Positions 1 through 54,165 of a stretch of DNA of 64,000 nt are shown here, one piece after another. The stretch comes from Zeus faber (lineage: Eukaryota > Chordata > Actinopteri > Zeiformes > Zeidae). The position numbers and the translations under genes were made by a program. Numbering within the stretch: position 1 is the stretch's first letter; each line of letters opens with the position of its first letter. The DNA is taken from the NCBI GenBank assembly GCA_960531495.1, contig OY482846.1:13053986-13117985 (forward strand). The letters are read 5' to 3'. Under the pieces are notes generated by a model. That model was not told where the DNA came from, ran no database searches, and saw only the letters and a list, made by a program, of their open reading frames with translations.

Positions 1-300
1 TCGCAGGCCGGGGGGCTGCATGACGTGTGTGGTTTTGTTTTTTTTTGCAGGAGATTCCCGGCGCAGCGGTGTGGCGGGGGGTGGGGGCGCTGCGGGGCCC
101 CCGGGGGGGACGCACACTGCGGTGACACGCACCAATAGGACGACGCGCCGCGCACCCAGGGTCTCCGATTCATAAACGGGCGTCGCTCCGGTGTCACCGA
201 GCTGCAGCTTGACACGCGTTTCAACTCGGAGCGTTCTAATAGGAAAGGGCATTCAGACACGTCTCGAACCTGCGGCCATACGTAATGTGAATTTCTATTC
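1..300. other. CpG-rich non-coding segment, no gene recognised
   Basis: This stretch is rich in G, C and CpG up to about position 280, and then becomes AT-rich. It contains a CCAAT-like box near 131 and a polypyrimidine run followed by CAG near 37-50 that resembles a splice acceptor. No downstream reading frame makes that acceptor convincing. It could be the promoter edge or the end of a gene lying to the left of the window. Confidence 0.3.
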
Positions 301-357
301 GTTGTTTCAAGCCGAGATCATTAATCTATAAAGGAATTATTATTATGATGATTATTA

Positions 358-480
358 TTCAAGATTCAAGATTTTTTTTATTTTATTTGTCACATACATA
401 TACATACTTTCATACATATATGCAGTGAAATGTAATAAGTGCATCGCGGTCGTATGAGTTAATTGTTGATGTTTTTTTGG
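358..480 (-). repeat. Rex1-like LINE 3' tail fragment
   Basis: The segment contains the sequence block TTATTTGTCACATACATA followed by a CATACATATATGCAGTGAAATG-type block. The same block recurs at 7346-7431 and, slightly diverged, at the 3' end of the LINE at 10112-11835. In the larger copy it lies at the 3' end of a minus-strand reverse transcriptase, so this is read as a 5'-truncated insertion of the same family. AT-rich simple sequence follows to about 700. Confidence 0.6.
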
Positions 481-1000
481 CGAACATTATGATAAAAAAG
501 GAAAAAAATAAAAACCAAAAAACCGCATTGTTATTATTATAATAATAATTATTATTATTATTATTAGTAATAATATGATCATTATATTACAAAGACTACA
601 ATTATTATACAATCATAATCATAATAATAATAATCATCATCATCATCATAATCATCATAATAATCATAGCAACATCAGTGTTATCGTTATTATAATTTTT
701 ATTTATTTATTATTATCTATTTTGTTCACATACTTTTCTTGAATTGCACTTCAGTTTCCCCAAATTGTTTTTTTTTCCGTTTTAAACAACCTTCGTGGCT
801 TTTACCGCAAAAAGCGGATTTTTTTTTCTTATATGGCGAGGTCATCATGAAATCGCCGTCTGGTGAGTCCTTTTTACCGCACGTATTTGATGTGGGCTTA
901 GGACATAGCGGCCGGTCCACAGTATCAACGTTTCACGATTCGTGCGATTTGACCTGGTGAAAACGGCAGAAAACGCACACAGGCCAATTCCTTATTCCAT
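481..1000. other. AT-rich low-complexity region, no gene seen
   Basis: Positions 520-720 are dominated by degenerate TTA/ATA and CAT/ATG trinucleotides. From 720 to 1000 the sequence is unique-looking but has no frame with coding character and no family resemblance that I recognise. Confidence 0.5.
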
Positions 1001-1007
1001 ATTAACG

Positions 1008-1281
1008 AACTACTACTCCCACAATGCAGAGCGCCTGGAACCGGAAATTGTTTTCGGAAGCGGAAACACCTGGGTAAGCGGAAGAGAGTGTATATACAAT
1101 GAACATCAGAAAATCAATTAAGTTATGAAAAACACCATTAATTGCCTTTCTTTGTCGGCGCGGCGCATAAAGAAATGGCGGCTCCTCAGACGCTCTGAAG
1201 TCGATCCAACCTTTTCGCCCTTTCCAGTAGTTCGCAAGGAAAGTGAACATCGCAATCGAGAGGAAAATGCACATATTTTTG
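1008..1281 (+). promoter_or_regulatory. znf513: Probable znf513 promoter and 5' non-coding exon
   Basis: Three things point to a transcription start here. Positions 1008-1027 resemble the vertebrate ZNF143-type promoter motif (ACTACTACTCCCACAATGC). ETS-like CGGAA cores follow at about 1040-1065. A consensus donor GTAAGT begins at 1282, preceded by a CpG-containing block. The best partner acceptor is at 2051-2052 (TTATTGCCAG), which gives a 5'UTR exon that leads into the coding start at 2150. Two tiny upstream ORFs are visible: ATG at 1175 (7 codons, MAAPQTL) and ATG at 1267, which if spliced as proposed stops after 7 codons. The transcription start itself cannot be placed from sequence alone. 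Confidence 0.5.
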
Positions 1282-1623
1282 GTAAGTTAGCATGAGGGCT
1301 AGTTAAGGTGATGGTAGCTATTTTGCTAATTTACCAATTGGTCAACATGGTTAGCCGATGCTAATGCTAGCGCCATTAGAACGACCAGCCACCCGCGGCG
1401 TTAGAGGATACTGGGGCTGGTGTCTTTTGGTTTGGTTATAAATCCCGCTGGTATCCGTATCATTTACGACGGTTACCGTGGGCCTTGTGCTATTCACCGT
1501 TTATTTCGGTTATGTTACCTTGGTTAATGACTTAGACGTCAGGGCTAGTCAACTGCATTCTGTTGGGGGCCAGATTTTAACCTTGTTACCAGTTTGGGGG
1601 TCCTACAAATCAACGTCGTTTTT

Positions 1624-1655
<32 letters not shown>

Positions 1656-2149
1656 GCGGTTTTGTTTTGCGGTTACACTACAAAGAATGAAAAAGCAAAG
1701 GCTTTTACACCAGAAATGTGAAATCCTATTACTGAATATTTTGGATATTGTTCTCTCATATTTTTACACATCTTCTGTATAGTAATATTTTTGTTCGTTA
1801 TATATTTATTACTTACTTCAAAAACGAGAAATGCAGAATATTCAAAATGTGTTCCATGCACTAGATGAAGACGGATTACAAAAATGACTTTGCAGCAGTG
1901 AGGGTGACAGTAGTGACTGGGTATAAATATAGTGGATATTTCTGTACATGATGAATATGTATAAACAGTATGGATGAGTCTCATAATGGGTTGGTTAGTT
2001 TGACTTATTACAGTGTTAAAACCACATTACAATATCTATTTCTTATTGCCAGCTACACTGAAGAAAAAGGTTGAAAAGGATGAGAATGAGCTGATGATTT
2101 TTGAAGTCTTCGAGAAGAGATTTCAAACTGGAGAGAGGCTGAGCGGAAG

Positions 2150-20478
<18,329 letters not shown>

Positions 20479-22190
20479 GGACGACTGATTTCTTTGTGCC
20501 ATAAACTCGAGATTGTATAAAAACTTTACTCAGTAAAACTAAGCTACCAGCATATTGTATTTTTATTTTCTTTCACTAAGCCTTTATATCGTTTGTGTTT
20601 TTGGTCTTTGCGTGTTGTCAGATGTCTTCAGAGGCTGCTACCTGTTTGTATGTACTAGAATCCTGCACAATTATAGAAAGAAAACCTACAACAATGTCAA
20701 AAGATGTTTTGATGCCTTTGGATTGAATGGAGGGAATTATTCTTAGTCTGTCTTTTCAGTTGTTGTTGCTGTATTTACGCAAGACAAATTGACTTTGGCG
20801 GATACCATTCCACTTGGCCGGTTGCTCTCTGGGTGCTAATTACACAGCACTGCCCTCCGAGACTTCCCCACATGTTTCTGTTTAACGGCATTAAATCCTA
20901 GAACGACTTTCTACCCACAACAACTCGATGCCCAGACCTTGCATTCATGTTCCCAGTGAGTTTGAGCAGATTTAAAAGGGAATTTGGAAGTGTGTAATTA
21001 TACCAAAAGCTTCAAATGTCAAAAACCCAAGGACTAAGGATGCACCATTAGCTGGTATTTGATATCAAACTCGAAAAATGTATAGTCTGTCAATGAGGAC
21101 TTTCTATCGACCCTAAACTATTCTAAATCCATGCTAATCAGCCTATACTCAAAATTCAGAACCCACAAATCAGTATCTGAAGTGAGAAAGTGGCGTTGGT
21201 GCATTCCTTCTACATAGACATTTCAAATTAGCTCCCTGGAAGGAGGGTGTTCGGTCGGTGCACTGACTGTCCTTGAATTCATAAACGCCCCCCCAGAACT
21301 GTTTAATGCAGCACACAGTGACCATTAAATCAGACCTATGTGCCAATGTATGCAAAAGAATGAGTGCATAAGTTTGAATCTGATGGAATTCCTCCTCAAT
21401 CCCTCAGGAAACTCATGTTTTTGGCTGGGGCTTTGTGGGTTGGGAAAACGTCAGCGACCGAAAAGACGAATGGACTTAAATATTTGACTGAACTCTGTGT
21501 GGGCACCACTACTTAATCGTGCTGTTTTCATTATACTCCTGTTTACTCAACTGAATAGTTGAGTTTGCTTTCCCTCCCTAGGTGGAATATGCCTGCGGCC
21601 TGAGTTGCCTAAAATCGGGGACGCATCATGAACGTAGAACATATCGCCAAGCCTTGATTGTTTCAGCCTAAATCGTACCCTTTACATAAATTGGGAAGGA
21701 GCGTTGTGTCCAGTCATTCTGCTTATGATTGCTGTCTTACTGACTGTGAAACTAGCTTCGTTGTTGTCTATTTTTTGTTTTACTTGAAGAAAAAAAAAAA
21801 AAAAAAAAGGAACATGACACTTTATTAAGCATGTCAGTGTCAAAGTGGACTATAGAGAATAGTTTAGCTATTTTTCTAGTGTGGCTGTATCATTAGAAGT
21901 GCATACTTCATAATTAATATATAGAACTTTTTTTTCTATCTTGAATGTGTAGTTCGTCAGTGGGATTTAGTTATGGGGGGGGGGGGTTATTAGGGACTGA
22001 TTTTGAGTTTAATCTCAAGTCAATAGCGAACTATTATATGCAAGAGATATTTTTCAGGTTGCCATGACGAGGAGCATTGAAACCCATTGATTACTGCTGA
22101 GGTCCCATGGGCGTTGTTTTGTTCATATGCAGTGGATTCATAATTGCCTTAAGTGATGATTTTAAAATAAACACTTGTGTCCAATTAGTG
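20479..22190 (+). other. znf513: znf513 3'UTR (extent inferred)
   Basis: Non-coding sequence follows the TAG at 20476-20478. The first AATAAA downstream on the plus strand that I noticed is at 22166-22171. Another lies at 22907-22912, just before an AT satellite. A poly-A run at 21790-21808 and a poly-G run near 21976 are present. The true end of the transcript cannot be decided from sequence. Confidence 0.45.
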
Positions 22191-22273
22191 TGACGAGCAG
22201 ATTTAATTTGTTTCCCCATTTGTGATATATTGCAAAATGCATTGCATTGCAGATGCTGCAATGAAAGTATACG

Positions 22274-22276
<3 letters not shown>

Positions 22277-22312
<36 letters not shown>
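22277..22312. repeat. (AC)n microsatellite
   Basis: A pure AC run. Confidence 0.95.
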
Positions 22313-22314
<2 letters not shown>

Positions 22315-22489
22315 CTCCGCAGCGCGAACGAACGCGTGCAGCGCTCAACTGGGTTACGTGCAACAAAACGTGCGTCATGTCTCTGAAGTCGTTAAACTAA
22401 AGAAAAAGATCATTGAACCGTCATGTGAAAACTGAAACAATTTCAACGTTACCACAGAAAACGGTTTGCCAATTGGACCAGAGGCAGAG

Positions 22490-22760
22490 CGAAAATATAA
22501 TTCTATAAAATAAAATAAAATATAAATATATAATGAAATTACATTTATATAGATATCATTAGATCAAATAGAATTATATAAAACAAAAATTATATAAACA
22601 TATAATAAAATTTAAAAAATATAATTAAATAAAATATCTAAAATATGAATTATATAAATATATAATAAAATACAATTCTATAAAATAGAAATGATACAAA
22701 CATATATAATTATGTAAAATGTAAATCCATTTCACTGAATGTAATAAAATTCCACAAATT
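22490..22760. repeat. AT-rich degenerate repeat (ATATAAAAT-like)
   Basis: Reiterated TATAAAATA/AATTATATAAA blocks with no clean unit. Low-complexity sequence. Confidence 0.7.
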
Positions 22761-22917
22761 ATGATGACATAGAGGGCAGAGACGCAGCAGTTTCAAACGC
22801 GTCAATGAGCCAATTCAACCAACTGGGCGTTAGCGGAACAGCAAAGCGCAAAACTCACGGTTTGTTGTTTGTCCTTCTGAGTAAATATTCAACGTGGAAA
22901 GCTTCAAATAAAAGCTC

Positions 22918-22918
<1 letters not shown>

Positions 22919-22970
<52 letters not shown>

Positions 22971-23000
22971 CATATATATATATACATACATATATATATA

Positions 23001-23033
<33 letters not shown>

Positions 23034-23210
23034 GTATATAGTGTGTATGTATATATATATACACTATACATATATATAGTTATATATATAGTATATATAT
23101 AGTATATATATATAAGTATATAGTACTGTATATAGTACTGTATATAGTACTGTATATAGTACTGTATATAGTACTGTATATAGTACTGTATATAGTACTG
23201 TATATAGTAA
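22919..23210. repeat. Compound satellite: (TA)n, (TG)n and a 12-bp tandem repeat
   Basis: (TA)n at about 22919-22965 and 22973-23002 is followed by (TG)n at 23003-23030, then TA-rich palindromic sequence. After that comes a regular 12-bp unit, TATATAGTACTG, repeated about eight times from about 23117 to 23209. Confidence 0.9.
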
Positions 23211-23700
23211 TGACAGCTCTATTTAGTTACGCGTGTTCCTTCCTGTTTTCTGATTGGCTGATTGGATCACGTGTCACTCAAACGCCGCAGAAGAGCCGTC
23301 GTCGCGGTTTTGGTGGAGACGGGCTCCGTCCACTCACTTCGCTCCATCCGGTGCCTTGCTCGTATGATATTCTGAACGCGCGGTCCATGGCCCGTTCACT
23401 TCCTACCTCTCTACCCTAAAGGCGTCCGAAAAGCAGATGGAGACGTCCCCCCCTGCTCCAGTCCTCCGTCCGCGACCTCTCCCCCCCCCCCCCCCCCGTA
23501 CGGACGGAATCGCTGCGGCGCCGCAACACTGCGCTGTGATTGGTCAGAGGTAAAAGCGTAGCGTGGCAACGGAGGCAGCGTCTCAAGCTCGTTCAGGCAC
23601 CAGGGCCACGCTGTGGTTGGTGGATACGGAGAACTGATGAGGACTGGGTCTGTTTTCATTTGGGCCATTTTGGTGGATTCATGACAATTGGAAAAACAAT
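23211..23700. promoter_or_regulatory. CpG- and CCAAT-rich promoter-like block, orphan
   Basis: The block holds inverted CCAAT boxes (TGATTGGCTGATTGG at about 23252-23266, and TGATTGG near 23538), an adjacent CACGTG E-box near 23269 and many CpGs. A possible donor (AAG then GTAGTC) lies near 23710. It lies between the converging 3' ends of znf513 and snx17, so neither gene explains it. No clear ORF or protein family starts here. It might drive a non-coding RNA, or be a relic promoter. Confidence 0.4.
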
Positions 23701-23859
23701 CAGCTTCAAGGTAGTCGCCTTGACATTGAGGAGTCGTGACTTACTTCCTCAGAGACATCGACGGCCCGGGTTGTAACTAACAGAATGCCTCGGTTGTGTC
23801 ATGGCTTCTAGGGAAGGAACTTGCACTAACTTGCACAAAAAAAACACCCCTAAGTGGCC

Positions 23860-25874
23860 ATCGCTCCCTCTTACGTGACTTTATTTGGGTTTACAGAACA
23901 ACTCATCCATCTGAATAAGCCTCTTGAATCTTGAATGTGTTTTTGAGTCCTATTTTGGAGACATTTCACAAGTACAACTAAAGGTGAAGCAGCAGAACGA
24001 CGCCCAAGGAAACACACATCCAGGCAAGGCGTCTAATTTGGCACCTATACATTTATTTACACTGAGGACTTTGCAGCTTCCATGTATTTGTTCTGTAATA
24101 TGGAGGGCGGGGGGGGGGGGCTCAAAAGGCGTATTGGTGATATCCTCTCAAGCGTCTTTGCCCCAAAACACCCAAACCCAAGATGCAAACAAGTTGAACA
24201 AGTGAGAGGACGAGATGTTAACATCCGGAGAATGCATCGCTCACAGTTCTGGCGGCTCGGTTTCAGACCGGCTCTTCTGCTCTCCGCATTTTCTTTCTCC
24301 GCCCGTCGCCTCGTTCAACGTTGTTCATAAATCACCCCCCGCAGGCGATCATCACATCAACAATCCCCATGAAGCACCGTTTCAGCTAAATCCTCTGAGA
24401 TGATCGACACACGGAACAAATAGAAGCAATGTCATCAACAGAGAACAATCAATACAAATTAGATGAGAAATCTGCAAACACTTCATTTTTTTTTTCTACA
24501 CATAAAATGTCCCATAAACATTCTGTAAACAGCATTAAATGTAAGTACTTAATTTTCTTTTGCTCTATACAGCTCAGATTACATTTGATTCGTTTTTGAT
24601 TACAATAAACTATCAATACAGATATTAGTAAATGTTCAGAATACTTTCTTCTTAATTGCATGTACATAATATAAAAAGTGACATAATTTGTAATGTATTT
24701 TCTGTGCAAAATGCTTTAGTAAACTATAATTTGGCATTTATGAGAAACCTTAAAAGAAAATAAAAAAGAATGAGAACAACCATGAAAGAAATCCCAGTCG
24801 GAATTTCGGTGTCAGTGGGAAAGCTCCACACTGCGTCTCACTTAAATATCCGTCTCCACCAGTAATACTGTGCAAAATGAGGGACCAGCAAGTGCAAGCA
24901 GCTCGGCCAAACCTGCGACGTTCTGCAAGAGGCACAGCCGAGAGCAAAGTTTTGATTATTGTTTTTTTTGTCTGTTTGTTTTTTTTTTTTGCATTTTAGG
25001 CGTTACGTTCACCATTTTTCTAGCTAAACGACGACGTGATTCCATGAGTAAAAGAAAATTAAGGCAGCACGAGTGTCTGTGTGTCAAACACCGAGACTAA
25101 AACTAGGAAAACGCCGGCGTGGTTGTGATGCTCTGGAGCCAAACTCACCAAATTCAAACACCATCAGCATGATAAGAGGACCCTGAACAGCGAAATGAAA
25201 ACTAGAATTTGACTTCATATCCACACAATGATATTTTGGTATATAGCCAGGTCAAGCACGGATTTATCATTCGATTACGGTGATTAAAGAGCCTCTCGAT
25301 AGCGAGCGACTTTAAAACGACTGATCCATTTTGACCACCCGTGGACTCTGGAGGAGGATGAATCAGTCCCGTCGTACTGTCACTAGTGCCGGGTCTGAGT
25401 TGCTTTCTAATCCAAACGTCATGCAAAGGACTAAATTAAGATCTAGCAAAACACATTTGTCCGTTAGGTTTCTAGCTGCAAAGATGTCAAAGAAAACCAC
25501 AAGTAATGATAATAAAACAGAAGCCTCAGCGCGGCGGAATCAAAGTCGCTGCGAGACTTTGAAATGTACAGATTTCAGTTAAACACGCCTCTTAAAAAGA
25601 TCACGACGATCGTGCGGCTAGATTGAAAGGAAAAAAAGGAACAAAGCTGGAATTGCGTATGAGGACGCTACGTGAAACGCAAACGGACCGCAAAAAAAAC
25701 AAAAAAACAACCCAAAGATTAAAGGAGAGCTTAAGGCAACAGAATTCTACAGAGCGAGCTACAATCTTGCAGAATCGGACGCCTGCGTTTTGCTCAGCGT
25801 GGCTCAGCGCAGCTTGGAATCTTTTCGTCGTCCCAGACATCAAGGGTGGAATGGAGCAGAGGGTGGTGGGGGTG
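23860..25874 (-). other. snx17: snx17 3'UTR (extent inferred)
   Basis: Non-coding sequence follows the snx17 stop codon on the minus strand. Minus-strand AATAAA signals lie at about 24052-24057 and 23880-23885, and either could mark the end. A G-rich run is at 24104-24120. No ORF in it resembles a known protein. Confidence 0.45.
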
Positions 25875-48939
<23,065 letters not shown>

Positions 48940-50479
48940 TTTAGTTGGGTGTCGGGAGACTTTTCAGAGCACTGCACCAACGTTTTCCCAAAAGTCCGAG
49001 TCCGGCTTCCCTTTTAAGCGCCTTCCAGGTCGGAGGACACCGACGGCGAGCTTTACTCGAGCGGAGAAAGAAAATGTCCGTGTCCAACTTCTCCCACATC
49101 TGTGCTAAACTTTTACCACCGCCGTCCCCGCAGCAGCCATGTTAACAGTCGCAGGGGGAGCGTACCTTCATCCCTGCCGCGCCGTGTGTGTGCGTGTGTG
49201 TGTGTGTGTGGTGCCGTATCGTATAAAACGTCGTCTACAAGTTAAACAACACCGCCTCCATGACGCGGTTTCAGTGCATGCGGGTATTCCCGTACGGAGG
49301 TTAAAAACTTTCGGACGAAAACGTGCAGTTGGTTCCTGCGAGAGAGAGGAAGGAGAAGGTGGGGAAAAAAAAGAAAAAAAAAAACAGCGTCGAGGACTCG
49401 GCGGTGCACGACTATGAGGGGAAAACGATCGAACCCGCTTAGGTTGTCGCCTCCATCTTAGTGCCGCACGCTCCCTGGGTGAAACGTGGAAGATGAACGG
49501 CCGGTCTCTCTGATAAAAATGTCGATTTTGAAAACGGGCTAACGCGGCGGGCGCGGCGACCCTGCTTCTCTAATGACTTCGCTCTGCATCTGACGGTCAG
49601 TCGGGAAGCGTCTCGGCGAACCGCCGGGCTAAACCATTACGGTTTCTTTTCCTGGGGGGGGGTGAGGGGGGGGTGTCACGGCTTGGTGCTATAAAAACCT
49701 CAAATCTCTTAATACTTTAACCCCGGAGGGTTTTTATAAGGTTCAAATCGGTGTTGATGGAAGTGAAGTGAGTTGAAGTGTTCAACTTGACATGTATTAT
49801 GTTAAAATTCCGTCATCCTGAGTGATGGTACTACCCGGAGTGACAGGGAAGGCGCAGTCAAATTTCATCAGATCGGTCGTCACCAACAGTTGTTTTTTTT
49901 AATGTTTTTAGTTTTGTTTTTTTTAGCGTTTGTTAATTGTAGACTTCAACAAGTGCAAGTTGGCGGACACTGAAGAACGTTATATGCATACTTCAATATA
50001 TGCCCGAAACATAGGTTTTGATGCTGGTAATACTAAAATTATGAGATAAGCACGCAGGCGACGTTTTTCCAAATGCCTCGGAATAGAATCGGAATCTGTT
50101 TAGAAGAGTATTTAAATTGAGTAGGAATTCATCTTAGTAAGGGTTGCTGCATTGTTGTACAGACAATAAGCATGAAAAGCTTAATGGTTGAAAAAAATAA
50201 AATGATAAATACAGAATAGAATACATATAATATACAACATTTGATGTTATGCATAGGATAAATGAAAAGGCTGTGACAAAGGCTACCGGTATTGGCTGTG
50301 GGTATGGATATGAATATAGATGGGATGTTCTGTACAGGATGAATAAAAATGTGCACAATACGTATACAATATTTACGAGTGCAGCAATAGTTTGCCAGAT
50401 GATTTATGCCACTATGACATACATTTGAATCATTCGACTACTTCCATGGAATAAATGAGACAAAGGAAACAGCCTAAGA

Positions 50480-50568
<89 letters not shown>

Positions 50569-50802
50569 TAACGTATTAACAAGGTACCGACGGTAGCGCT
50601 TCACTGTATGCGTATAACGCAGCGCAAGAGGAAGCGCTTGAGCGCGCCGACGCTTTGTGTTTACTTCCGCAGAGCGACCCGCGTCGGAGGCCGCTCGGGT
50701 CGACAGGAGCGAAAACGACAGAAGCCTCAGTCCGAGCGTGGAGCGTCGGGACAAAGCTCAGAGTCCGCTCAAACAATGATCATATGACCCGAGCGCACGA
50801 AA
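48940..50802. promoter_or_regulatory. Divergent snx17/atraid promoter region
   Basis: The two start codons lie 1863 bp apart and point away from each other. Two CpG-rich patches are visible: about 48960-49660, next to snx17, and about 50620-50800, next to atraid. The second contains an ETS-like ACTTCCG near 50663. Between them are AT-rich sequence and a (TTA)n tract (50481-50566). The presence of two islands suggests two separate promoters rather than one shared one. A tiny upstream ORF (ATG at 50776, 3 codons) precedes the atraid start. Confidence 0.6.
50481..50566. repeat. (TTA)n microsatellite
   Basis: A pure trinucleotide tract of about 85 bp in the snx17-atraid intergenic region. Confidence 0.96.
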
Positions 50803-53510
50803 ATGAAGGCTGGGCGCCTCCAGCCAGCACCGGCACCGGTTGTTTTTCTTATTATAATCATTAATTTGTCGCTTTACACAAGTTGCCAACCGAACGAACT
50901 CAAGGTAAGGATTCAAAGGCTCATTAATTATATTTTGGTTTAAAAACAAACCCGGTCTTTAAAATCATGGCGCAATCGTGTATGTTTTGTTGACATGTTT
51001 TCGCTCGTATTTTGGATGATCCTTTCTGACAGTGTTGGAAAAACGGCTTAACAGACGAAAAAAAAACCCCCAAAAACCTCAATATTCAGAACACGCACAT
51101 GAGACACTTTATCTACATTAATGCACCAACCCGAGCAATGAATTTGTCAACTGAACCCTAACAAACTGATTCTGGTTCTGATGTCGTGTTTTTTTTTTTA
51201 ACACATATATATATATAATATACATTTTTTTTTACCCCGTTGCAGATATGTCAGATTTGTGGAGGGACGGTGCAGAACGGCACTGCTGTGGCCCGGTTCT
51301 GCGCCTCCTCCTCGGGCAGGATCCGGGGCCGATGCTGCGTCCGCAACAGCTCCGCGGAGCCAGAGCACGTCATCGGGTGAGAGCTGAAGCACTGTGCGGT
51401 GATCCGACTCATCAACACTTATCTCACAGCGACAGTGAGCGTACACATGCCAGCAGATAGAGCTTCTTCAACAGGGTGGGAGAAGAGCTCGGACATTTTA
51501 CTCAAATAAAAGTACAAATACCCCAAATTACACTTGTGAAAGTGAAACTCGCACTTCGACTTTTCTAATTAGATACGTAAGTATATAAGTATTAGAGACT
51601 TTGAATACTTAAGAGCAAGTTCTTAAGTATCCAAAGTGAAAAATACTTGTCACACAGTTTATAATATAGGTATAAAGGGCTGCTGTACCTTTTTCTGTAG
51701 ATGATGCTCATGCAGATCCTGATTACAATTTATACAAATAATAGCATGGTAGTATAATAGTAATTTCCAAGGATGAGCAATCCTAAATAATTTTTGTTTG
51801 ATAGATCCAGTTCCAGGATTTTTATGTTTTTTATTTATTTTTTATTTTTTATTTTTTTTAACCAGATGTGAGCCAGATAGAGCGTGTCTAAATAAATACA
51901 GATTAAAATAAATAAAAAAACATTTTTCTCACTGGAGTAAAAGCTGTAAGTCTCTGAAACTGAATATAGAAAAAAAATGAACTTTGTGGCTTCCCACCAC
52001 TGGAAGTCAGTGTCACAACTAGTTTCAAATGACATTTTCTAACCAATCTTCCATGTGTTTGCAGGTTGGATCTGTCCAACTGCTCTCTGAGTCGCGTGGA
52101 GGACTTTAAGAGAGCATCAACAGCTTTAATGATGTAGGTGGATCCAGTTTTATCTCGCACCAAATAAAATTCACCTATAATTCACCTGGCTCACAGAGAT
52201 ATTTAGCGAAATATCTTGATACATCCAAAAATCCATAAGAACTCAAAATACCACTGCACATACAATGATGTCCATATGATATTATTATTGATTTTCACCC
52301 ATCCTCAATCCACAGAGCCAACATTGTGTCAGAGGCCAGATTACAGTGGCATGCAGGGAGAACTATTTCTATACATGTTTGAGAACCTGTGACCATGTTT
52401 GTACAGCCATAGCTATAATTTGTTAATGTACATATTGAACCTCTCTTACCTGCTCAAATGTAAAAATAATTTACAACCTTTCATGAATTCAATCTTTTTG
52501 TTTTCCAGAGATCTCTCCCTCAACCCCATTGTCAACATCAATGACTCAGTGTTTCAAGGGTTTATTGTGTTAGATTGCATGTGAGTATGTTGAAAACTCA
52601 AATTATACACAAGCCTTGATGTGGATGTGAATTTCCAGTATGTATTTTGTTTGTGTTTTTATCCCCCATTGCTTCGATAACTGTCGCTTAGAATCTTGCC
52701 TTCAAGCCTGGTCTGCCCTGGCGGCAACGCCTCGTGGGAGAAGGTGGACGTCTCACAGGGAAACCGCGTTTGTCAAGGCCAGAGGGACTTGTGCAACCAG
52801 ACCGGGCAGATGTGTGAGTGCTCCAAACCTGCTGTGTTGTATTATATTTTACTCTATATTTAAGGTCGTAGACAATTCCCATTATCTTGGATTTGCTCCT
52901 CACCCACAGCTTTGAACTGTCCGGAGAACTCCCTCTGTGCTCCCTACGGTCCGGGTTTCTTTGAGTGCAGTTGCGCCGACAATCACCATGGATACAAATG
53001 TCTCCGTGAGGTCAGTTCCACAAGAGTTTTCTTCAGGAGCTATTAATGGTATTGTGAAGAGAAATGATAGATAACTGAGATATTTTTATTACTTTATTAT
53101 TACACTTTATGCTGAATTTCCCCCCAGCAGTTAGTAAAGTGCTATCTTATTTTTATAAGTCCTCATACAGGAAACTCATCGCAAAGATTATAAATTACAG
53201 TAAGGTGGCATGGAACAAAATACCACAATTGATTGCTTAATTGATTACTTAAATGTTCATTAAAATATCTGATCACTGCTGGAACAAGAGTTAGGGGTTC
53301 TCTGAACCAAACTTATAATACTAATAATGGATTTTTCACCACCACCAGAAATCTAATCTTCCTGTTGTCATGTTTCCATTTTCCATGTTGTATTGCTGCT
53401 GGTAGGGGGAGTTCCCGATGTTCCAGGTGTTCTCTCCTCTGGGAGTGTCCACGGTGCTGATTTCCCTCCTGCTCTGGGTCACGCAGAGACGAAAGGTTAA
53501 ATCCTTCTGA
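50803..53510 (+). CDS. atraid: All-trans retinoic acid-induced differentiation factor (7 coding exons)
   Basis: The exons are 50803-50904, 51246-51376, 52065-52133, 52509-52580, 52692-52813, 52910-53010 and 53406-53510. They total 702 nt and 233 aa, all GT-AG and in phase. The signal peptide is a hydrophobic run at about residues 13-27 (VVFLIIIINLSLYTS). The luminal/extracellular part has cysteine pairs (ICQICGG, RCCVRN) and two short leucine-rich-repeat-like segments (LDLSNCSLSRV, IDLSLNPIVNI). It also has an N-glycosylation-type NAS site and an EGF-like module (CPENSLCAPYGPGFFECSC to YKC). A transmembrane helix (VSTVLISLLLWV) precedes a short basic cytosolic tail (TQRRKVKSF). This matches ATRAID/APR-3 of mammals (about 229 aa), a type I membrane protein reported in the nuclear envelope/lysosomal system. 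It is linked to retinoic acid response and to nitrogen-bisphosphonate sensitivity. For exon 5 I used donor GTGAGT at 52814 because it keeps the EGF frame. Confidence 0.92.
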
Positions 53511-54165
53511 GGTTCTACTCCTCATTCCATTTTGACCCATATGGAAACTACTGAATTTTACTAATTTTAATGTCAAATTACTGACTTATAGTGGGAGTTG
53601 GCACTAGGCCCTTTGACTGTTTTACCTTTGCCGGGCAGCTGTTTTAACTTGGGTTAAATGTTTTAAACTGAATTTATTTTTTTTGTAAAATTCAGTCAGA
53701 GAGGGATACTCTGAGGGTTCACCTTAGTTTTTAACTTTCGACATTATATAATGACTATCGCTTGCATTTGATGACATTTTGACATTTTAAAGGGGTTAAA
53801 GGCAATATGCAGAGTTCTAAAAATGTGCACGACTGACTTCACAATGTTTACAAGCATTGAATTTGTTTATTTTTTTCTGGCTTTAAGCGGGAATTAGCAA
53901 TGTCTTTGCATGTGCTGAAACTTTGGGAGTATAGATCCTGATTTAAGAAAGTTTAGGAGTATGGATACTTATTTAGGCCTTCTGAGATTTCGAAGTTTTC
54001 TGGCTACGCTTAGATTTTGAGTCTGGAGATTTAGGACACGTGAACAACCCACTGGCACTGATCACTTCTTTATCAGCTTTTCAGTAACTAAGTTACATAT
54101 TGAACGTCATATTTTGAACACGTGCTGGAATGGATTCAGAATAAATTTCCGTCCTTGTGCATATT
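53511..54165 (+). other. atraid: atraid 3'UTR (inferred end)
   Basis: Non-coding sequence after the TGA at 53508-53510. The polyadenylation signal AATAAA at 54140-54145 is the likely terminus. About 570-600 bp of spacer remain before the eif2b4 polyadenylation region on the opposite strand. Confidence 0.6.
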
